Assembly (NCBI GenBank): GCA_948465625.1
Contig: CAOJXM010000045.1
Coordinates: 1 to 7,822 of the forward strand
Source of the DNA: an uncultured Clostridium sp.
GTDB taxonomy: Bacteria > Bacillota > Clostridia > TANB77 > CAG-508
Length of the DNA stretch: 7,822 nt
Reading direction: 5' to 3'
Positions 5,184-7,822 of this stretch are shown here, one piece after another. Under the pieces are notes generated by a model. The model worked only from the letters and a program-made list of their open reading frames with translations, was not told the DNA's origin and ran no database searches. The translations under genes were made by a program, and so were the position numbers. Positions within the stretch are counted from its first letter, which is position 1, and each line of letters starts with the position of its first letter.

Positions 5184-7822
5184 TTATTTCTTATCTACCA
5201 CATATTTTTTAATGATAAATACTCCAACTCCTAGTAATACTACTGCAAACATTGAAATTCCAATGATTAAGTAACGTGCTCTTTGACCAAATGGTGGTAA
5301 TATGGTAACAATCTCTGATTTATAGGTATCGTCTTCTTCTGGTTCTTTTTCTGGGTCTTGATTTCCTGGTACAGATTCATGGTCATATCTACCTACTTCG
5401 TTGTCTATCTCTATGGTCTCCATGATGTTGTTGTATGTTAGTTGTTCGGTATCACTTTCTGCTGCAATTACTTTTCTTAATACTACTTGTGATTCTGCTG
5501 TTTCTCCTACTGCCAATGCTTTTGACAATGGGTTATTTGGTGTTGTTTGTAGTAAAGTTTGTTGTGTACTTAAATCAATTAGTTTTAAGTTGTTTGCTCC
5601 TGGTGAGTTGTTAATAAATGTTGCATTTGATGTATTTTGCATGTCATCTACGGTTACTACTTTCCATAATGGAACTCCATTTGTATCTAAGTTGTCTTCT
5701 TCGTTGAAGTTTAAGCTATTGTCTACATAGTCTAGAATTCTTCTCATGGTTGTGGTTGCTGTTCCGTTTTCTCCATCTGCTAAAGATTCTCCTAACTCGC
5801 CATTGTTGGTTACTGTAATTTTATATGTAACTTCTATGGTTGCTCCACTGATTAATTCGTCATCCATGATGATTTGAATTGGTGGTTGTGCTTTGTATCG
5901 ATCATTTTTTGGTCTCCATGATAGATTTTCTACTGTTTTATTGGTATCAAATAGTACAATTCCATCGGTTGTTGTAACTTTGATGTGCTCTACATTTTTG
6001 GTAAGTTCTACTTTTGTTTTTGGTCTTTCTACAATACCAAAGTCTACGTTTGTAATTTTATGCTCATATCCTCTACCAGTACCTGCAATGGTTTGTACAA
6101 CGTATTCTACTTCGATTGGCATTTCTGCTGTGTAGGCAAATCTGTAGTTTCTTCTTTCTAACTCACTTGCTAATTCTCTGTTTAATTCTTGTGTAATATG
6201 GTCTGGTTGTTCTGGTAAGTATGAGTTAAATACTTCTGCTTTATGGTTTGCCATTGCTGTTCTATCATAAGTAGTTTCTTTTGGTACATATTCTTCTCTT
6301 GCATAGCTAATTACTTGTTGTCTTCTATACTCATCGTCTCTAGCGTCTGATGTTCTTGTGTCTTTGTCTGAGTCATACCAATAGTATCCATCATTGTATT
6401 TTTTGATTGTAGTATTGGCATCAAAGGCAATTAGTTCTGGCGTTTCTTCTGGATTTCTGTTATCGTAATTGGTTTTGTATCTTTCATAAAGTGAATTTTT
6501 ATTTATGTCTGTTTTGTATTTGTTGTCTTGGTTTTGTACACTCTTAATTCCAAATATGGTTGATTGATAATCTTGTCCATTGTATGAGTGTTCATTTGAA
6601 CCTTTAATCCACTTAGAGTTTGTAGTCATTGCGGTTGCATCGTCTGCTCCATAAATGTATCTGATTGTGTAGTTTCCTGGTAAGAAGCCTACAAATCCAT
6701 ACCAACCGTCTGCATTGGTTCTTGTGGTTGACCTTACAAACATTTCACCATTCTTGATTTCTACTAATTGTACAATGACATCTTGGATACCTTTTTCGTT
6801 TTTATCAAATAGTCCATTGCCTTTTCTCTCTTCTCCTGTATAAACTTTGTTGTCTTTTCCTGTTTCGTCTTCAAATACAGTTCCTTCGATGGTTCTTGAT
6901 TCTAGTAGTTTGTAAATTAAGGCTGGTGCCTTGCTTGTATCGTCTTCGTATCTGTCTTCATGTTTCTTGATTTCGTCTGCTGTGAATTCTGATACCTTTG
7001 TTAAGTCTAAGTTACCTGGGTTTGAGTCGATATCAATTAAACCTGGTGTTGCGGTTCCTGAAGTTCCATCATAAGTCTTGTATCCATTGATTTCGGCTAA
7101 GTTGGTAACAGTAAGAACATCGTTGTTTAATAGTTTTTGACTTAATAAGTTACCTGCATCATTTACATTTTCTGGTCCTAATAGTCGTAATACCACATAG
7201 ATGTATTGCTCTTTGTTGTCGTTGTGTAATCTGTTTTCATTATTTGGTCTTAGGTACATGGTTTTGTATTTGCTGTTATTTTCATAGTGTGTACCATTTC
7301 CATACATTGATGTATCGTATTTGGTTACACTTCCTATTTCTTTTCCATACTTATCTCCTTCATATGCTCTTATAAAGGTATAGTTTGAATCATAGTAATC
7401 TACAATTTCAGTAATAGCTCCTACAATTCCTGATTGATTTCTAATCGAAATTTTGTAGGTTACATCGATTTCTAATCTGTCACCTTTATTGGTTCCATCT
7501 AGTTTCAAGTTGTCATAGTCTTCATTAAATTGGTAATTTTTATTTACTTTTCCTGTAACATCTTCATTATAATTTGAACTTTGACCATTTGCTACTTCTT
7601 CTGTTCTCATATTTAGGTCATAAGTATCGCTTTCTAGTTGCCTTCTCTTGTCTGCATTATCATATGGTACTGACCTAATATAGTTTCCTCTGATTCCGTT
7701 TAGGTAATCTGCTTCGCTTACACCAATGCTAAAGCCATTTCCATTTGAGGTTCTCTTGTCGTAGGTGTAGGTTTCTGATTTACCATTCATTCTTACTTCT
7801 GCTTTCATAACGTCTTTGTATA
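5184..7822 (-). CDS. Large SdrD-B-like surface protein, C-terminal part (5' end outside window)
   Basis: At least 879 codons. The frame stays open to the window edge, and the Met at 7808 has no ribosome binding site and is preceded in frame by YKDV, so the true start and any signal peptide lie outside. Numbering from that Met, an immunoglobulin-like unit (about 100-150, with EIDVTYKISIRNQSG and VDYYDSNYTF) has a diverged second copy at about 650-705 (IEVTYKITVTNNGE and LDYVDNSLNF). Between them is an SdrD-B-like domain at about 307-388 (NGLFDKNEKGIQDVIVQLVE, then ADGWYGFVGFLPGNYTIRYI). A charged region follows at about 475-560, then a TKVELTKNVEHIKV unit at 598-611. The end has an acidic linker (815-830), LPPFG (837-841), a membrane segment (847-866) and the tail KKYVVDKK. 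It is probably wall- or membrane-anchored and exposed. The ligand is unknown. Confidence 0.88.
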   Translation of the reverse strand, partial: YKDVMKAEVRMNGKSETYTYDKRTSNGNGFSIGVSEADYLNGIRGNYIRSVPYDNADKRRQLESDTYDLNMRTEEVANGQSSNYNEDVTGKVNKNYQFNEDYDNLKLDGTNKGDRLEIDVTYKISIRNQSGIVGAITEIVDYYDSNYTFIRAYEGDKYGKEIGSVTKYDTSMYGNGTHYENNSKYKTMYLRPNNENRLHNDNKEQYIYVVLRLLGPENVNDAGNLLSQKLLNNDVLTVTNLAEINGYKTYDGTSGTATPGLIDIDSNPGNLDLTKVSEFTADEIKKHEDRYEDDTSKAPALIYKLLESRTIEGTVFEDETGKDNKVYTGEERKGNGLFDKNEKGIQDVIVQLVEIKNGEMFVRSTTRTNADGWYGFVGFLPGNYTIRYIYGADDATAMTTNSKWIKGSNEHSYNGQDYQSTIFGIKSVQNQDNKYKTDINKNSLYERYKTNYDNRNPEETPELIAFDANTTIKKYNDGYYWYDSDKDTRTSDARDDEYRRQQVISYAREEYVPKETTYDRTAMANHKAEVFNSYLPEQPDHITQELNRELASELERRNYRFAYTAEMPIEVEYVVQTIAGTGRGYEHKITNVDFGIVERPKTKVELTKNVEHIKVTTTDGIVLFDTNKTVENLSWRPKNDRYKAQPPIQIIMDDELISGATIEVTYKITVTNNGELGESLADGENGTATTTMRRILDYVDNSLNFNEEDNLDTNGVPLWKVVTVDDMQNTSNATFINNSPGANNLKLIDLSTQQTLLQTTPNNPLSKALAVGETAESQVVLRKVIAAESDTEQLTYNNIMETIEIDNEVGRYDHESVPGNQDPEKEPEEDDTYKSEIVTILPPFGQRARYLIIGISMFAVVLLGVGVFIIKKYVVDKK

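Noticed and set aside
5184..7808. Treating the Met at 7808 as the true start of the surface protein
   Set aside because: The frame is open beyond it to the window edge, there is no ribosome binding site and no signal peptide, which an anchored protein needs. The gene is annotated as partial.

Overview
The window is AT-rich and every supported gene lies on the minus strand, so transcription runs from high to low coordinates. The strong AGGAGG ribosome binding sites, AGA-type arginine codons, the Asp23/AmaP/DUF2273 trio, the nusB-xseA-xseB order and a large surface protein with SdrD-B-like and C-terminal anchor regions all point to a low-GC Bacillota. A Clostridia lineage, perhaps an uncultivated gut one, is my best guess. 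That assignment is inferred from gene content, not from a marker gene search.

Reading in the direction of transcription: (1) 7822-5184 is the C-terminal part of a large secreted surface protein whose 5' end lies outside the window. It ends with an LPPFG motif, a membrane segment and a basic tail, followed by a clear hairpin terminator at 5146-5170. (2) 5183-4964 is a 220-base intergenic region. It is rich in palindromes, including a perfect 28-bp one at the -35 of a near-consensus promoter. (3) 4963-3743 is a solitary AAA/DUF4143 ATPase. (4) A second good promoter at 3712-3684 opens a long, tightly packed set of genes: Asp23/Gls24 protein, AmaP-like membrane protein, DUF2273 membrane protein, NusB, XseA, XseB, a divergent PAP2 (DUF212) membrane protein, and the first 19 codons of what looks like formate--tetrahydrofolate ligase.

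From Asp23 down to fhs the gaps are only 1 to 29 bases, and I see no terminator between genes. These genes therefore probably form one operon that joins an envelope-associated Asp23 module to transcription antitermination (NusB), exonuclease VII (XseA plus XseB) and one-carbon metabolism. folD, ispA and dxs, which often sit in this neighbourhood in Clostridia, are absent from this stretch.

Most of the window is ordinary housekeeping sequence. The parts worth a second look are the palindromic control region of the ATPase, the non-standard anchor motif of the surface protein, and the inverted repeat over the -10 of the Asp23 promoter. I found no RNA genes, CRISPR array or insertion sequence.
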